This document shows, one piece after another, positions 34,007 through 46,014 of a stretch of DNA of 64,000 bases. How positions within the stretch are numbered: the stretch's first letter is position 1; each line of letters opens with the position of its first letter. A model generated the notes under the pieces. It saw only the letters and a list, made by a program, of their open reading frames with translations. It had not been told where the DNA came from and did not search any database. The position numbers and the translations under genes are program-made. Source of the DNA: Hymenoscyphus infarciens (lineage: Eukaryota > Ascomycota > Leotiomycetes > Helotiales > Helotiaceae); contig LLCB01000193.1 in assembly GCA_001414345.1 (NCBI GenBank), forward strand, positions 1 through 64,000. Direction: 5' to 3'.

Positions 34007-35747
34007 ATGGCGTCAATCACCGCCAGCAGAGTCCCTGCTTCGGCTCAAGCAGACACCTCATCGACCCATCCCTACACCTGCAATACTTGTCAGGTGGCGT
34101 TCAGAAACAGCGAACTTCAAAGAGGGCACATGCGCAGCGACTGGCAGTAAGAGAAGAAGACCCCTTGCCATGATGCGCGAATTGTTGACTGATCGCCGTG
34201 TGTAACAGTCGATACAATTTGAAGCGTCGTGTTACGTCCCTCCCTCCCATCTCCTCCGAGGTTTTTACCGAAAAGGTTCTTCAAGCACAAGAATCCACCA
34301 CTGCCGCCGCCAGCAAAGCAGCCTACGAGAATACTTGCACAGTTTGTGTTCGAACATATTTCAGCGAGAACGCGTACCGAAATCACATTGGAAGTGCAAA
34401 GCACAGAGCAAAGTTGGCGCACGCTGGAAGCAAGAAGGCGAATGACGATGCGAGATCCGTACAGAGTTCAACCTTTTCTCTCGGCGAACCGAACGTGTCG
34501 AAGGAACGTCTCGACTCGGATTCAGAAGACGAGATCGACGAGGTTGTCAAGGGAATCAAGAAGACTGATTTGGATGAAACCTTCTCTAAGCTCCCGCTAC
34601 GACCCGCCACAGAGAATGGAGAAGGATCTGTTGCCACTGCTTCTTCGGTCACTGCTACCGATGATGAAATACCTCACGAAACTGCTTTGAAGCGCTGCCT
34701 TTTCTGCAATTATGAGTCCCCGTCTCTAGATTTGAATTTCAACCACATGGAGCGTATTCATGGAATGTTCGTACCTGAAAAGCCTTACTTGGTAAATCTC
34801 GAAGGATTGTTCGGCTCACTTCACGAGAAAATCTACGAGTATCACGAATGCTTATACTGCGGTAAATTAAAGCCGTCAGTGTTCGGTCTTCAGACCCACA
34901 TGAGAGATACGGGACATTGCAAGATTCCATTTGGTACAGAAGATGAGCAACTTGAAATTGGAGAGTTCTATGATTTCACCAGCACTTATTCCGACGTCGA
35001 AGATGAATCTGACGACGAGGATGAGCTACCAGGCAAGAAGAAGAGTGGTGGTGTCAAACTGGGAGCCAAGAGACATGTCAAGCAAACAGATGGAGAGGGT
35101 GACCAGGAAATGGAGGAGGGTGATGGATGGGAAACAGACAGTTCCGAATCGTCACTTGATTCCGCAGATCTCACTGCAGTCCCACTCGACCAACGTCAGC
35201 ATCAATATGAAAAACTCGACCAACACCCGCACCACTCTCACTCTGATCCTCGTCCGCATCACAACAAGGATGGCTGGCACTCGCATGCTCATAAGCACGC
35301 ACACGCTGTCTTCTATTCTGATTACGAACTTCATCTGCCATCTGGAAGAACCGCTGGCCATCGATCATTGAACAAATACTACAGACAAAATCTACACAAT
35401 CACCCATCGCCCGCTGAAAGGGCAGAGCAAATGGCTCTCGAAGAGGCAGCCGGTTCAGATCAGGAAATGGATGGCCAAGTGGCGCGTACAAACGGAGAAC
35501 GTGGCCGTGCCATGATCCCTCGTTCAGAAGGTGGTCTGGGAATGATTGGTGTTAGTGATGAGAAGAGAAGAGAGGTGAAAATTGCTGAGAAGAAGTCGCA
35601 AAAGGCGGAGCAGCATGCGCAACGAACATTCCAATGGCGTGTCAACAAAGGTGGCAATATGCAAAAGCATTTCAGAGTAAGTCGACTCCTACCCAGTATC
35701 TGCCCCATCCCAACTAACCACTTTCCCAGGATCCATTGCTGCAGTAA
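34007..35747 (+). CDS. Rei1/Reh1-type cytoplasmic 60S ribosome biogenesis factor (3 exons)
   Basis: Exons 34007-34146, 34209-35676 and 35730-35747 give 541 residues. Four C2H2-type fingers are seen: residues 25-47 (YTCNTCQVAF..HMRSDWH), 90-112 (CTVCVRTYF..HIGSAKH), about 210-232 (CLFCNYESP..HMERIHG) and about 261-282 (CLYCGKLKP..HMRDTGH). The spliced HRYNLKRRV after finger 1 and LPSGRTAGHRSLNKYYRQNL near 440 are family signatures. Rei1 and Reh1 bind pre-60S particles in the cytoplasm, help release and recycle the export factor Arx1, and probe the polypeptide tunnel. Residues about 378-412, between the acidic stretch and the SGRTAGHR motif, are strikingly His-rich (HPHHSHSDPRPHHN, HSHAHKHAHA). 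The last exon codes for only five residues (DPLLQ). Confidence 0.95.
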
Positions 35748-36740
35748 TTGGAAACGCCAACGGTGGCTTTGGGTGTATGGCGCAATCTTTTGAGATGCAT
35801 AGATAGACCTCCAACTGCACTCGTAAGGAGTTACTAGACAGCGGTTATCAAGAATCCATACTATCTGATCAGCACCTACGTGAAAAACGTGCATCCAATG
35901 CTTCGTTATGGCTGCCGTTTAAACCGCGCCTCAATCTGGTTGACATTGCAATGCACACTTGCCATTGGTAGGAGTGCCATACCCCCCCTAATGTTTCAGC
36001 CCCGGTTGTATACGGAGTAGTTGAAAGGAGAAGTGGTGGCGGCAGGTCAACTATCTCTCGATTCTACTTTAATTACTCCGTGAGTTGAAGCGCCAAACAA
36101 TTGTCAAAGCCTGCGAAGCCTATTGCCCCTTTTTTCATAGATCCGTGCCAATTCAGAAGGCCCGGGTATTAGTAAAGCATAACGGTCTGAAAGATTCCAC
36201 GGCTCGAAGCCAGATCCTGCGGTATGTAGGTCTGCTTCCTTTCTTCTGTAGATACTGTACGGTGATACAGTAGGTAGGTGTAGGTAATTATCCACAGGTG
36301 CTGTCTGTTCTGTTTCGAACACTCGAGGCTGGGCATCAGGGGGATTTACAGAGGCCTGTCCCGGGCCCAGGGTAGGCTTGATAGCCCCTAAAATAGCGTG
36401 TGGGTGGGCCCGTGGGTGCTCCCTCCAGAACCTGCAGGTGGTCCAAAAGTTCTCAACCGGCCCGGAGACGGGATGGCCATTTCCAGCTGCACTGCACTGC
36501 AGAACCCCTTGAACTGCTTCGACTTCAATTTACATTTAGGTGCACAACGACTTCTCTGCCACGCAAACCTGCATCCTTCGACACTCCTTATCACTCCTCG
36601 TCCCCGTCCAGGTTGAGCTTCTTTGAGACCTCCGGACCATTCACCTTTTACACCACCTTCGTTTACCTACCCATCTCCTTCTCCCGCGAATACCAAACCA
36701 AATGCGATTGTAAAGCTGCTCGCAGGGCGCAGACACAAAC
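35748..36740. other. 3' flank and long leader region, no gene seen
   Basis: Intergenic. From about 36550 the sequence is CT/CCA-rich and is probably the promoter and 5' leader of the zinc-finger gene at 36741. The overlapping frames at 36398-36888 look like leader shadows. Confidence 0.4.
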
Positions 36741-38672
36741 ATGGCCGAACAAATGGGAACCCCTGGGTCCAACGCCGATACCTCAATCAATGGAGGGAAG
36801 GGGGCCGCGCCCAAAGATAAAGCATGTCCATTCTGCCACCAGAAATTTACCTCCTCTTCGCTGGGGCGCCATCTCGATCTGTACATAAAAGAGAAGAACC
36901 CCAAACCTTCAGATGGAGTCCACGATGTTGACGAGATACGGAAAATGCGAGGGGGGATTACAAGGAGACAGCCACGAAATTCTACTTCGAGGAGGGAAGA
37001 CTCTACACCGGCAGGAACACCGAGTGCTCATGATAGACGGAGTCCACGGCCAGATTCTGCCCGAGGGGGACGTTCGCCAAGTTTACGGAGGGACGATGAG
37101 GGGGAACGAGGACCACAGTCACGGAAGACTACTTGGAAATTAAATGCTGCCGGTTGGGAAACAACGGGGGTCATGAATGTTATTCCAAATCTAAGAAATG
37201 GAGACTCGGTACGGAGCTGGGACAGTGACGACAGAGATGGAGCTAGGAAAGGAGACAGCAACAGAGGGAGGTCTGTAAGTAAGCAGATGCTGGCAAAAAC
37301 CACTTTTGAGCAGAAGCAAAAGATGATGGATGCTCTGGACAACGCGCAAGCTGCAAAACTGGCTTTGAGGGAAGTACTGGGGTCCGTCAGGGCTGCAAAG
37401 TAAGTGTTATGTTGCTAATCCAAGAATTATACTAACAATACTAGGCGCCGTGTCAATGACCTGAAAGTATTCGACTACAATCCACTTACCCTTGACTTTC
37501 CAAGTATTGTTCTCCGCTGCCTCTTGCCACCTCCTACATTATACCAAGCAATGCCCCTTGCCTCCTCAACATCATGGTCCATACAACCACCAGACGATCA
37601 ACAATATCAAGCAGTCCGAGAATGCTTCGCTAGCGAATTCAATCGATTTCGAATTTCATGCCAGGTAGCGACTACTATAGCCCACGATGATATGTCCTAC
37701 CCGCCGCCACATCCAGAGTATGATGATTTGATCGAAGACCCGGCAGAAGTAGCACGACGAGCTGAAGCTGAAGCTTCCGACCTTGAGTTACGAGTCTCGG
37801 AACATCTCCATGCTGTTTTCGCCCATTGGAACTCGCTAACCCACTCCAAGCGGCAGGAAATATGGATACTGGAAATGGCACGTAGCTTGGGTCGTCAATC
37901 AGAGGAGATTCAAAAATTAAAGAAGGAGAGGGATTTGGCTCAACAAGAAACAGGACATTTGAAAATCCAGGTGGATGAATTGAGCCGGCTGCAACATCCA
38001 AGGGAATTCAAACTGGTATCACCTACAACTATACCCATCGACGCGGATGAAATGAGTAGACTGGGCGAAATGGGATTGTCCCGGAAATATGTGGGGCACG
38101 ATATGTCCAGTGTCAACTTGCATCTAGATACGGCAATAGACCGCTCAATTGGAAGATGGAAAATAGTTGTGAAGGAGGCAAGAGGAAGCGGCAACGGTTT
38201 ATCGGCTCAGCGATCACTGAGTGGAGAATCCGCACCGCAAAACTCTGCTCCTGGGCCTTCGCAACAAATTCTTGCGCCTGCTCGAACCCCTATAACACCC
38301 GTTCCACCCCAAAACCAAAATCATATCAACATCACACCAAACAATGTTTCAAACAATATTTCGAACCACCATGTCTCCATGTCAAACTCGAATAACAACC
38401 CACCCGTTCAAGTCCAAGTCACTGATCTCACCAGCCAAAGTAACGACGATATGGGAAGTGACGCCGATGCCGATGCTGACGCGGACATGGACGACGACGA
38501 CTCCTACATGGAGATGAACGACCTCCCGCAACAAAACCGAGCACCGGAGGCACCTATGGCGCAAACGTCGAATTTCCGACTCCCCCATGGGAATGGGCAG
38601 AATAGCAATGGAAGGGGATTGGAGGTACTGGATAACCAGGTTGTACAGGGATACGTCAGGATCGGTGCATAG
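36741..38672 (+). CDS. Zinc-finger protein of unknown function, conserved-looking N-terminus (2 exons)
   Basis: Exons 36741-37399 and 37445-38672 (45-nt intron) give 628 residues. The N-terminus has a small zinc-binding-like motif ACPFCHQKFTSSSLGRHLDL (Cys29, Cys32, His44), followed by YIKEKNP and VDEIRKMRGGITRRQPRNS. It resembles the CxxC..H type of UBZ/Rad18-like fingers, but the fourth ligand is not obvious. Residues 65-200 are Arg/Ser/Asp-rich and disordered. A helical central region (about 220-430) contains NDLKVFDYNPLTLDFP and a likely coiled coil (RSLGRQSEEIQKLKKERDL). The tail is Asn/Gln/Pro-rich with a (DA)n stretch and four Asp. I think this is a fungus-wide hypothetical protein, possibly nucleic-acid or ubiquitin related; no function is assigned. 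Confidence 0.82.
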
Positions 38673-41149
38673 GAGAAAAATAACTTGGTGCTCTGAGAAA
38701 AGAGGCTTTAAAACTTGTAATAGTGAGATCAGAAACTCTTTTGTACGATGAATGAAGATCATTTCTTCCCTTTCTTTTTTTTAGCGAAGCGGAATTCATG
38801 GGGAAAGCATTGTTGGTGATTCTTTGAAAGGGGATGGATGCGTGAAAATAGCCTCGAGGGTTTGATGAAATGGTCACTTGCTACGGCGGTGCTAGGGTGG
38901 AAGGATTGCTCATTATACCATGGCATTGTAATGCTGCCTCCTGTACTTTGGGAAAATTCTAATACGTCACTTAATTTTGGCTCGTCGATTTCTTTTCTTC
39001 GTTTTGTCTTGGTGCACTGTTCTCGAGGTCGAGGTGTAGGTCGTTCCTTCCCTACTACCTAGTACCCTGATCACCACAAACGTCCTTCCTTCTCATCCCA
39101 ACTTACCGTAACCTCGCACCTGCGTAGGTAGTGTCGCAAATGAAAAGCGCAGGTACCAGTGGTCTCGGCATGACCTGAGCTAGAGTCGTCTCGTCTCCCT
39201 CAATGACTGCCCACCCAAGCGATCGCTCTTTTTTTTCTCAATCCCTTAGAGGCGTTTCTGCAGATCAGACTATCGACGGGTATCAAACTTCATGCCCATC
39301 ACATCCTCATCGGTCAACCGGCTCGTGTGGGGAGAAAACGTGGCAGCAGGATTGAGATCCTGGGAGATATGATATTACGTGCATACCAACCAAAAGATTT
39401 GTACGGGAAAAGAGGGGAGTGTTTTCCTTTTGAGAGGGACAGGCTTCGCCACGTTTCGTTTCATGCGATGCAGGTACGGGTTGGTGATGGAGGAGGTTGG
39501 GATGATGGGATGGGGGGTGAGAATCTTCTCTGTGGGTTGATCCTTTGGAGCTCGTGTGTTACTCTGCTAAAGGGGGGATTTTGGTTTCAGGACGCGGCTT
39601 TGCCTGGGATTTCTGGGTTGATTTTTTCTTTAAGTTTACTGCCTGTAATTTCACTTTTCATTGGTTTGGTTTTTTGCTGTCTGGCTTGGAGGGCTTCGGA
39701 GGGGGTTGCAATGAGAGACTAGATAGGCAATTATCAGCTAATCGCCAACTCGGCAGTGAGAAGGATGCGTTTCATAGGTATCGTGATGTCCAGTGCATTC
39801 CCACAATCCCAGTCATCATAAACATAACGTGGCTCGCTTCGCCCTGATTGTGCCTAGTTCCTTATTTCTTTCAAGTTACGCCCGTAGAAAATCAGTGCTT
39901 GGTTGGTAGATAGCCAGCATAACATCATACTATGTACTCGTATCTGCCTTCCTATGCCATTCCTTTAGTTACAAAAACCCACGGAACACGGAAACACTTC
40001 TAGAAGAAGCACGGGAAGGAAGGGTTTCATGTGTATGTATTATGTACTTTATTCTTCTTCCCTTGTCTTTCATTCCCTTCCCGCTTCACCGAGGGAAACC
40101 CTTCAAAGCCTTGTCTTCCACGTTTTTATATAAGAAAAGGGAGGTCCTTTGACTAACCCACTCAGCCTTGTACCACGGCATTCATCGGTTTGCCGTGATA
40201 ACGGACTTCCATGGTAGTACACGTGGGAGGCTTTTCGTTTCAGAATTTGGGCGTTTGCATCTTAGGAGAATAGACAAAGGGTGGGGTGACTCTGTTGTTT
40301 GCTTTGATTAGCTGTGGTTGGTGTTAGTGGGTGGTGGTACTGCTTTTCACTGCCTCACGGTTTGTGTTGGTGCCAGTGGTGGGTGGTAGTTGAATACAGT
40401 TACTGGGTTTCATAGCGTTTATTCCGGTACTTGGTGGGTATTTTAGGAGGAGGGGGTGGATTCATGAGATGCGTTCCTTCTGGAAATTTTTCAATAGGTA
40501 TTTCTGCGCCTCTATGTAGGTCTCAGTGGAAATGCTGTCCGCCTAGCGGTTGGCTCGTCATCTTCCGGTACTCAAGTCTCTTCTTTTCCATGCTTTGTGG
40601 CTTGGTTCATGCTAGGACAGATGTTGGGTTGAGCAAAATATCGCGTCTGAGTTATGGAAAAACTTGAATTCCTTGGATGGAATGTGAGGGGTATTTATGA
40701 CTCCATAGCATCCAAACTTTGTCTTACTATTCTTTTAAGGTGGCCTCGCTGTTTGAAACTTTCTTATGAGCAGTGTACGGAAATAAATGGATTCGCTAAA
40801 TTACCATTTTCAAACCTTGGTTTCAAGCCAAAGAGCTTCTCATCTTCGAGCACACTCGATTGGGTTTCGAGCTTTAGAATTAAAAGATACACATCCATAT
40901 CAGTTAGATGAACTTGTTTGGAAATAATGTTGGGAAATCTACCTACTAGCACTTTCCCAACTTTTCCCCTTATCTTTTAAAACGTCCTTGAGTCCTGTTG
41001 CGGCACTCACAAAAGCTGTTCACTCAATAGCATCGTATTTTTCGGTTTCACGACGCAAGTATATCTTTGCAGCTTCATAGAAGCCTTACCTGTCACGTGC
41101 CTGTGTGAGCCCCGCTTCTATCTCGCTTAAACTATGGGCCCCCCCCACA
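38673..41149. other. Gene-poor interval
   Basis: About 2.5 kb of normal composition. Frames at 39327-39722, 39545-39847 and 40431-40667 are short, overlap each other, and show only Trp/Phe/Gly-rich noise typical of translated leader sequence. No RNA gene or repeat ends recognised. Confidence 0.4.
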
Positions 41150-42440
41150 ATAATGATATGAGTATTATATATGCAAATAACAATTTATTATCAATAACAA
41201 AAAGCTGGCTAGCCAACTGGTCAACACTTTATACTAAACTTTCGATTTAATTGAACAGACGTCTTTGAGCGGTAGTAGATTACATCACATGAAAGTAAAA
41301 TATCGAACAGACGACTTATGAGCGGTAGTAGATATTTATCTTTTTTAGGGTGTTTTCTTTTGGACAGTCTTTCTCTTTCTTTCTTTCTTTCTTTCTCTCT
41401 TTTTTTTAATATTACGAGTGGTCGTAAGAAGAATTCTCGACAGAGAAGAGCTATAAAAATAAGAAAACTTCATAAATAGATACGTAAGATACTGATTTAC
41501 TATACTATACTATATAGACTTAGGAAAAGTTTAATTTTGTTTAAGTTATTACATTTATAGTAGAACACTATATAGAGATAGTTTAATTACTACTATATAT
41601 ACTATTTACTAGATAGCTCCGAAGAATATAATAGGAAAAGAAAAGAACTATATATATATTAGATTTGATTTCGAAGTATATAAAGATCTAAGTGATATAT
41701 ATACTTTTCTAAGTACTAGATAGAGCGTATTTTTCAAAACACTTAAAGTAGGAAGTTTAGTAGCGCTTTTCTAAAGTTTCTAAGTGAAGTGTTTCTTAGT
41801 AGTAAAAGGTTTCTTAGAAATTCTAACAAGTATTCAAGTTATTCTTTTAGTTTTTTTATAAGATAATAAGAAATACCAAGAACGTTGACAAATCACTTAA
41901 GCTTAAAAGAACTAAGAATATACTACTCTAGTGATATAATACTAATTATATTTATTTCTTATAATTTATCAACTAATAATAAACGCCACGGCAATTAAGT
42001 TAATAAAAGCAACTTTCACGATCTTATCTTAGACTATCTTTTTTGGTATAAAAACCCAAAATTACCTTATTATACTACGAAATCTAAATACGAGAAGATG
42101 TTCTAGGCTATAAGTAAAGACGAAATTTGTTAGCAAATGCCTATAAGCGTATCTAAAAACGACAATCATAAGAAGGTTATTAGAGAGAATAAAATCAAAA
42201 ACTTCTCCTATAACAAGCCTTTGCTAGAGTGAGGAACTATCTCACTTGTTTTGTTATCGCAAAACCCGATAAGGTTTTTCTTTCGATATCGAGAAGAATT
42301 TAGAAGACTTTTATTTACGAGCTTTTTAGAAAGCTAATTAAGCACTACCTTAACATTCTTCTACAAGGTAAAGAAGTTATTCACAAAAGCTTGATTAAAA
42401 ACCCCCAACGATTCTAACAAAACCAAAAGGACACACCGAG
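41150..42440. repeat. AT-rich degraded block with a local direct repeat and a CTTT microsatellite
   Basis: Composition drops to mostly A/T with stops in all frames. A 28-29 nt direct repeat (GAACAGACG..GAGCGGTAGTAGAT) occurs at 41253-41280 and 41305-41333, and a (CTTT)n tract lies at about 41368-41400. No coding relic identified. Confidence 0.6.
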
Positions 42441-42698
42441 AAAGCAATCAACCAAGAAGCAATCTTCAATTTTCTCTAAACCATATTGATACGAACATGG
42501 CTTTTCTCTCTCCACTTTCAGTTTCATCGTCTCATATCCTTTTCTATCAACATACTTGTCGCTCCTTGCCTGTATGTGAAATCTGATCTACTCGGTAGGA
42601 AGTAGTACAACCCCCAAAAAGCATGTATTCGTAGCGTTTTTGGTACATGGACTCATGAAATACAAGGGGAATCATCGCTCCAATTCAAGCAAGAACAT

Positions 42699-44370
42699 TT
42701 ACTTAGACTCCGAGTCTTTCCGATCACCAGCAACATGGTTGGGTTTGGCGGAATGGTCATTACTCTTTTGGCGCTTTGACGTCTGTGCATCAACCTGGTG
42801 CCCTTTTCCTCCATTCTCCTTTTGATCTGGCTTGCGTTTAGTAAAAAGACTCTTTGGAATTTTTATGTGATGGCCCTGGTGTCGTCTCCTATTTCGCGTC
42901 ACTATAAACACAAGTCAGTCCTTCCTGTATCTGAAAGATAACAGTATCCGTCATTGCATTCCAGCACACTTCTATCTTATTACCTGAAATACCCCTGTGG
43001 AATCCAAGCAGACTTAGAAGAATTGAAACCCTCATTTCATAATTCTCCCAATTTACGGCAGAATAGCCACGGTTCCTCGAGAGTATTTCGCATATTAAGA
43101 AAAAACCCTGCCGGAGAGTAATAAACAACTCTTACTGTTTGAGCACTTACCGAAATGAGTACAATTCGATGCATCATGCTTCAGAAAGCAATTAACGCAG
43201 GCTCCGGTCAAATGCCCCTCCCCAATCAAGACGCAGTCCTTGAATCCCTCCGAGCTTTCTCTACATGCAGCGCAGCGAAATTCGGCTTCTTTGCCTCTGG
43301 TATATGCATACTCGGCAAGCGAAACATGTTCTTGCTGGCCATATTCGATTTCGCGCCGAAAACCGAGTCTCTCCAAGCTCTCAATTGTGAAGGACTCTGT
43401 TACTTGTTTGGAGGGTAGAGGACTTCCTTTCGCGGGAACTGGGGAATGTGTTGCCTTGGTGTCTTTAGTCTTGGCGGAAAGTGTTGTTTCAAAGTCTCCC
43501 TTTTCGTTTGAACCTTTTCGTTCTCCTTCCAAACTTTCATTGCCTCCAGTTTCTTCCTCTGATGTGTCGAACCAAAGGCGAGCGCCGAGTGTTTTTGCTT
43601 GTCGCACGAACTTCTCGAAGAAACCAGTATGAAATCTTTCAAATTTCATGTACATTACTCTTAGAGTTAAGCTTGGTTCTGGCGCATCCCATCTCTAGGC
43701 TAATATCAGTACAAGGACAAAGCTATCCAGAGTTGTAGATATTTAATTGACTTACTGTGTTGAGGGCTTTGAAAAGTTGGTCCGAAGTGAGTTTTTCTAA
43801 TTGCTCTGACCTTTCCTTGTTCCCCTTTGAATCGTACAACTTCAAAACTGCGGCGTAATCGGCGTCTCTTCTCGGGCGTGCAAGCTGGTTTGCCCAATGT
43901 TGCTTGACCGTGTTTGGAAGGAAGAACAAGTCTTTGCAACCCAGAATGTCTGCCCCTGGCTGACTAAAGTGACCGATGTACTTATACGCGCTAGCTCCGT
44001 CTTCATAATCGCCAACAAAAACTGGACAATTAACCATGTACTCCTTCAACTTAGACAACTCATTCTCATAAGCCGTAACCTGAGCCCCATTTTCTCCTGG
44101 TTTCAAGGGGACAAACGGGTTGCTACCACTTTCGATGATTCGGTAACAAAGGAGGGCTTTAAATGGATCATCGGTAGGTTTGCTGTCTCTCTTTTCCTGG
44201 TTGATGACATAGAAACCGTCGGCAATCTCTTTGCCTTTTAGAATAACATGGATAGTATCCCTTGCAAAATTGATTTTGAAATCTTCTGGCAGAATTCCTG
44301 GGTCGTTTTTTGGAATGCTCGCCACGAAATGAGGCATCCTGATGGCCGGCGTATCGGAATATGACTCCAT
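42699..44370 (-). CDS. Protein with DUF3716-like cysteine cluster (3 exons)
   Basis: Exons 44370-43756, 43694-43151 and 42901-42699 give 453 residues in phase (introns 61 and 249 nt). The N-terminal 220 residues (MPHFVASIPKNDPGI.., then GDYEDGASAYKYIGHF and RWDAPEPSLTLRVMYMKFER across the first join) are unfamiliar. Toward residue 340 there is FRCAACRESSEGFKDCVLIG, followed by GACVNCFLKHDASNCTHF. This pattern C-x2-C, then C, then GAC-x-NC, then C looks like the small Cys cluster of fungal DUF3716 proteins, often found in proteins of unknown, possibly regulatory, role. The basic Lys/Arg-rich tail after the last intron could be a nuclear localisation signal. The last intron is long for this genome, so a small exon may be hidden in it. 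Function unknown. Confidence 0.72.
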
Positions 44371-45400
44371 ACTGTTGATACCGAGAGGTAAAGGATGTGA
44401 GGAAATGTGTCGCGAAAGGTTTTGGTTGATGAGGAGCGACTGTCAACAGAAGAAAGAACGCGAGGATACTGCCCAAACTGTATATTTGTACGCGCCGAGA
44501 GACTGTCGCAACAGTAGAAAAAACGCGTCGGTAATAAGCAAGAGGGCCTAAACCGTATTTGGTATAGCTTGTTTACTAGTGGCAGCGGAAAAGACGCTAA
44601 TCAGGATTGACATTCACTTAGTTTAAATATTTTATGTATGATGGCAAATCAAATAGCCTTTGCCGCATTTGTCACCAACGGACTGCTCTGCTCTACATAA
44701 GCTTGAGAGCTACATGGTATTTGCTATAGCAACTTTGCTAACTGTTTCCACTTCGTCAGTTGCAGTTTTAATATGATAGCATCTCGCAAGTCACGTAATC
44801 GTTAAGCGTCAAGATTGAGATTATATATTAGGCACTCTCGTCTCTCCAGAGTTTTCTGGGATATCCAACAACTTTTTTTTTAGTCTTCATTGTCTCTCCT
44901 CTTCGTAAGCGAGAAAGAACGTTCGATCTCACGAGTCTACAGACAATGGCTGGCAACGTCGCTCAGGAGAAGGAGGCTGTTCCCATAGTTGTGGATCGGC
45001 CGGTATTCTCTAGCTCCCATTTCATTGGATCAATTTGGATGGCTAAAGGAAACTCCCAGAATGCCGATTGCCGGAAAGGGGGTTTGAACACCTTGTAGAT
45101 ATGGATCGCAAAGACGGTGTTTCAATGGATAAAACGATGAGAACTCAACAAAGAGAGAACGACAATTCAGAATGTGACGAGGGATTGAACCTGCTTCGCG
45201 AGCCCTGGTTGGTCTAAACGGTAAATCATATTGGTAAATTCTATTCTGTCGAGTACGCGAGCTAGGGTACCATGCTAGTGTCTAGAATTAGCGAGATTTC
45301 ACTCTTGCTAGAGCACACCCGCCACCACTTTCCTTGTTTAAACCATTATGGTTGACAAATATTTTTTGCTGTAAATATAATTCAATGTTATATATATGTA
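44371..45400. other. Upstream region with an orphan short reading frame
   Basis: Promoter side of the preceding gene. A plausible but unsupported plus-strand ATG at 44946 opens about 49 codons starting MAGNVAQEKEAVPIVVDRP after a pyrimidine-rich leader, and could be the first exon of a lost gene. No continuation was found. Confidence 0.3.
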
Positions 45401-46012
45401 AGAGAAACGGGCGTTGCTCTGGCAACACCTGACGTTAGGGTAGACTTTTCTTCTAAAACACCAGCCCTATAATAGGGTTTCACCCTAATTATATGACGTA
45501 CTTAAAGCTCTACCCTACTACTTTCATTTCTATAACTTTTTTATCTATTATTTTATATTATGGAGGAGAGATACGCCTCCCCTAGTACTAAAAAACGTAT
45601 TCTAAACTATGAGTGGAAAACACCTAATAGACGGCTTATTAGACACCTTCGTTGTTAGGGGAAGACTTATGGGGAGATTACTAAGGAAACTAGAGTATTG
45701 AAAAGGTATAGAGGTAGATGAAGAACGAGATTACTAAGTTAGAGCATGCTTCTACTACCTAGGAGGACCTTATTACTGTCTTAAAGGAGTTGTGGTATGA
45801 GATAAAACCCGAGGATTAGCGATACCTAACTTATAGAATGGTTGTGAAGCTTGATAATGTTATTAGATGTAAGGGGATGGCTACTATATATTAAATAGTA
45901 GTAAATATACTTAAAAAGTCTTTTTTATCTTATTATATAACATCTGGACTTATGATGTGGCTGCTAGGTGAGGTGGGAGGTCAGGTGTTGCCAGAGCAAC
46001 GCCCGTTTCTCT
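45401..46012. mobile_element. Internally deleted Tc1/mariner-type transposon
   Basis: A 612-bp element with perfect 33-bp terminal inverted repeats (45401-45433 and 45980-46012, starting AGAGAAACGGGCGTTGCTCT) flanked by TA on both sides (45399-45400 and 46013-46014), the target duplication of the Tc1/mariner superfamily. Inside is a remnant joining the two ends of a transposase. The central DDE catalytic region is missing, so it cannot move itself but could be mobilised by an intact relative. Exact terminal repeats suggest recent activity. Confidence 0.9.
45560..45894 (+). pseudogene. Truncated Tc1-type transposase remnant
   Basis: From ATG 45560 the frame reads MEERYASPSTKKRIL and, past a TAG, GKTYGEITKETRV, the helix-turn-helix DNA-binding start of Tc1-like transposases. 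After a frame shift it resumes as KLEHASTT, a TAG in place of Trp, EDLITVLKELWYEIKPED, another TAG in place of Trp, and ends KLDNVIRCKGMATIY, which is the usual C-terminal segment. The middle several hundred residues are deleted. Stops at Trp codons (TGG to TAG) are the change expected from RIP. Confidence 0.8.
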
Positions 46013-46014
46013 TA

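Noticed and set aside
39327..39847. Candidate gene(s) in the 39-kb interval
   Set aside because: Two overlapping frames, no domain, Trp/Phe-rich noise and no intron signals linking them.
44946..45095. Short frame MAGNVAQEKEAVPIVVDRP as a gene
   Set aside because: About 49 codons, no downstream exon with consistent splice phase and no recognised family; mentioned only as a possible lost first exon.
45160..45235. tRNA-like T-loop (minus strand GGTTCAATCCC)
   Set aside because: The flanking bases do not pair into T or acceptor stems and no D-arm or anticodon arm is found.
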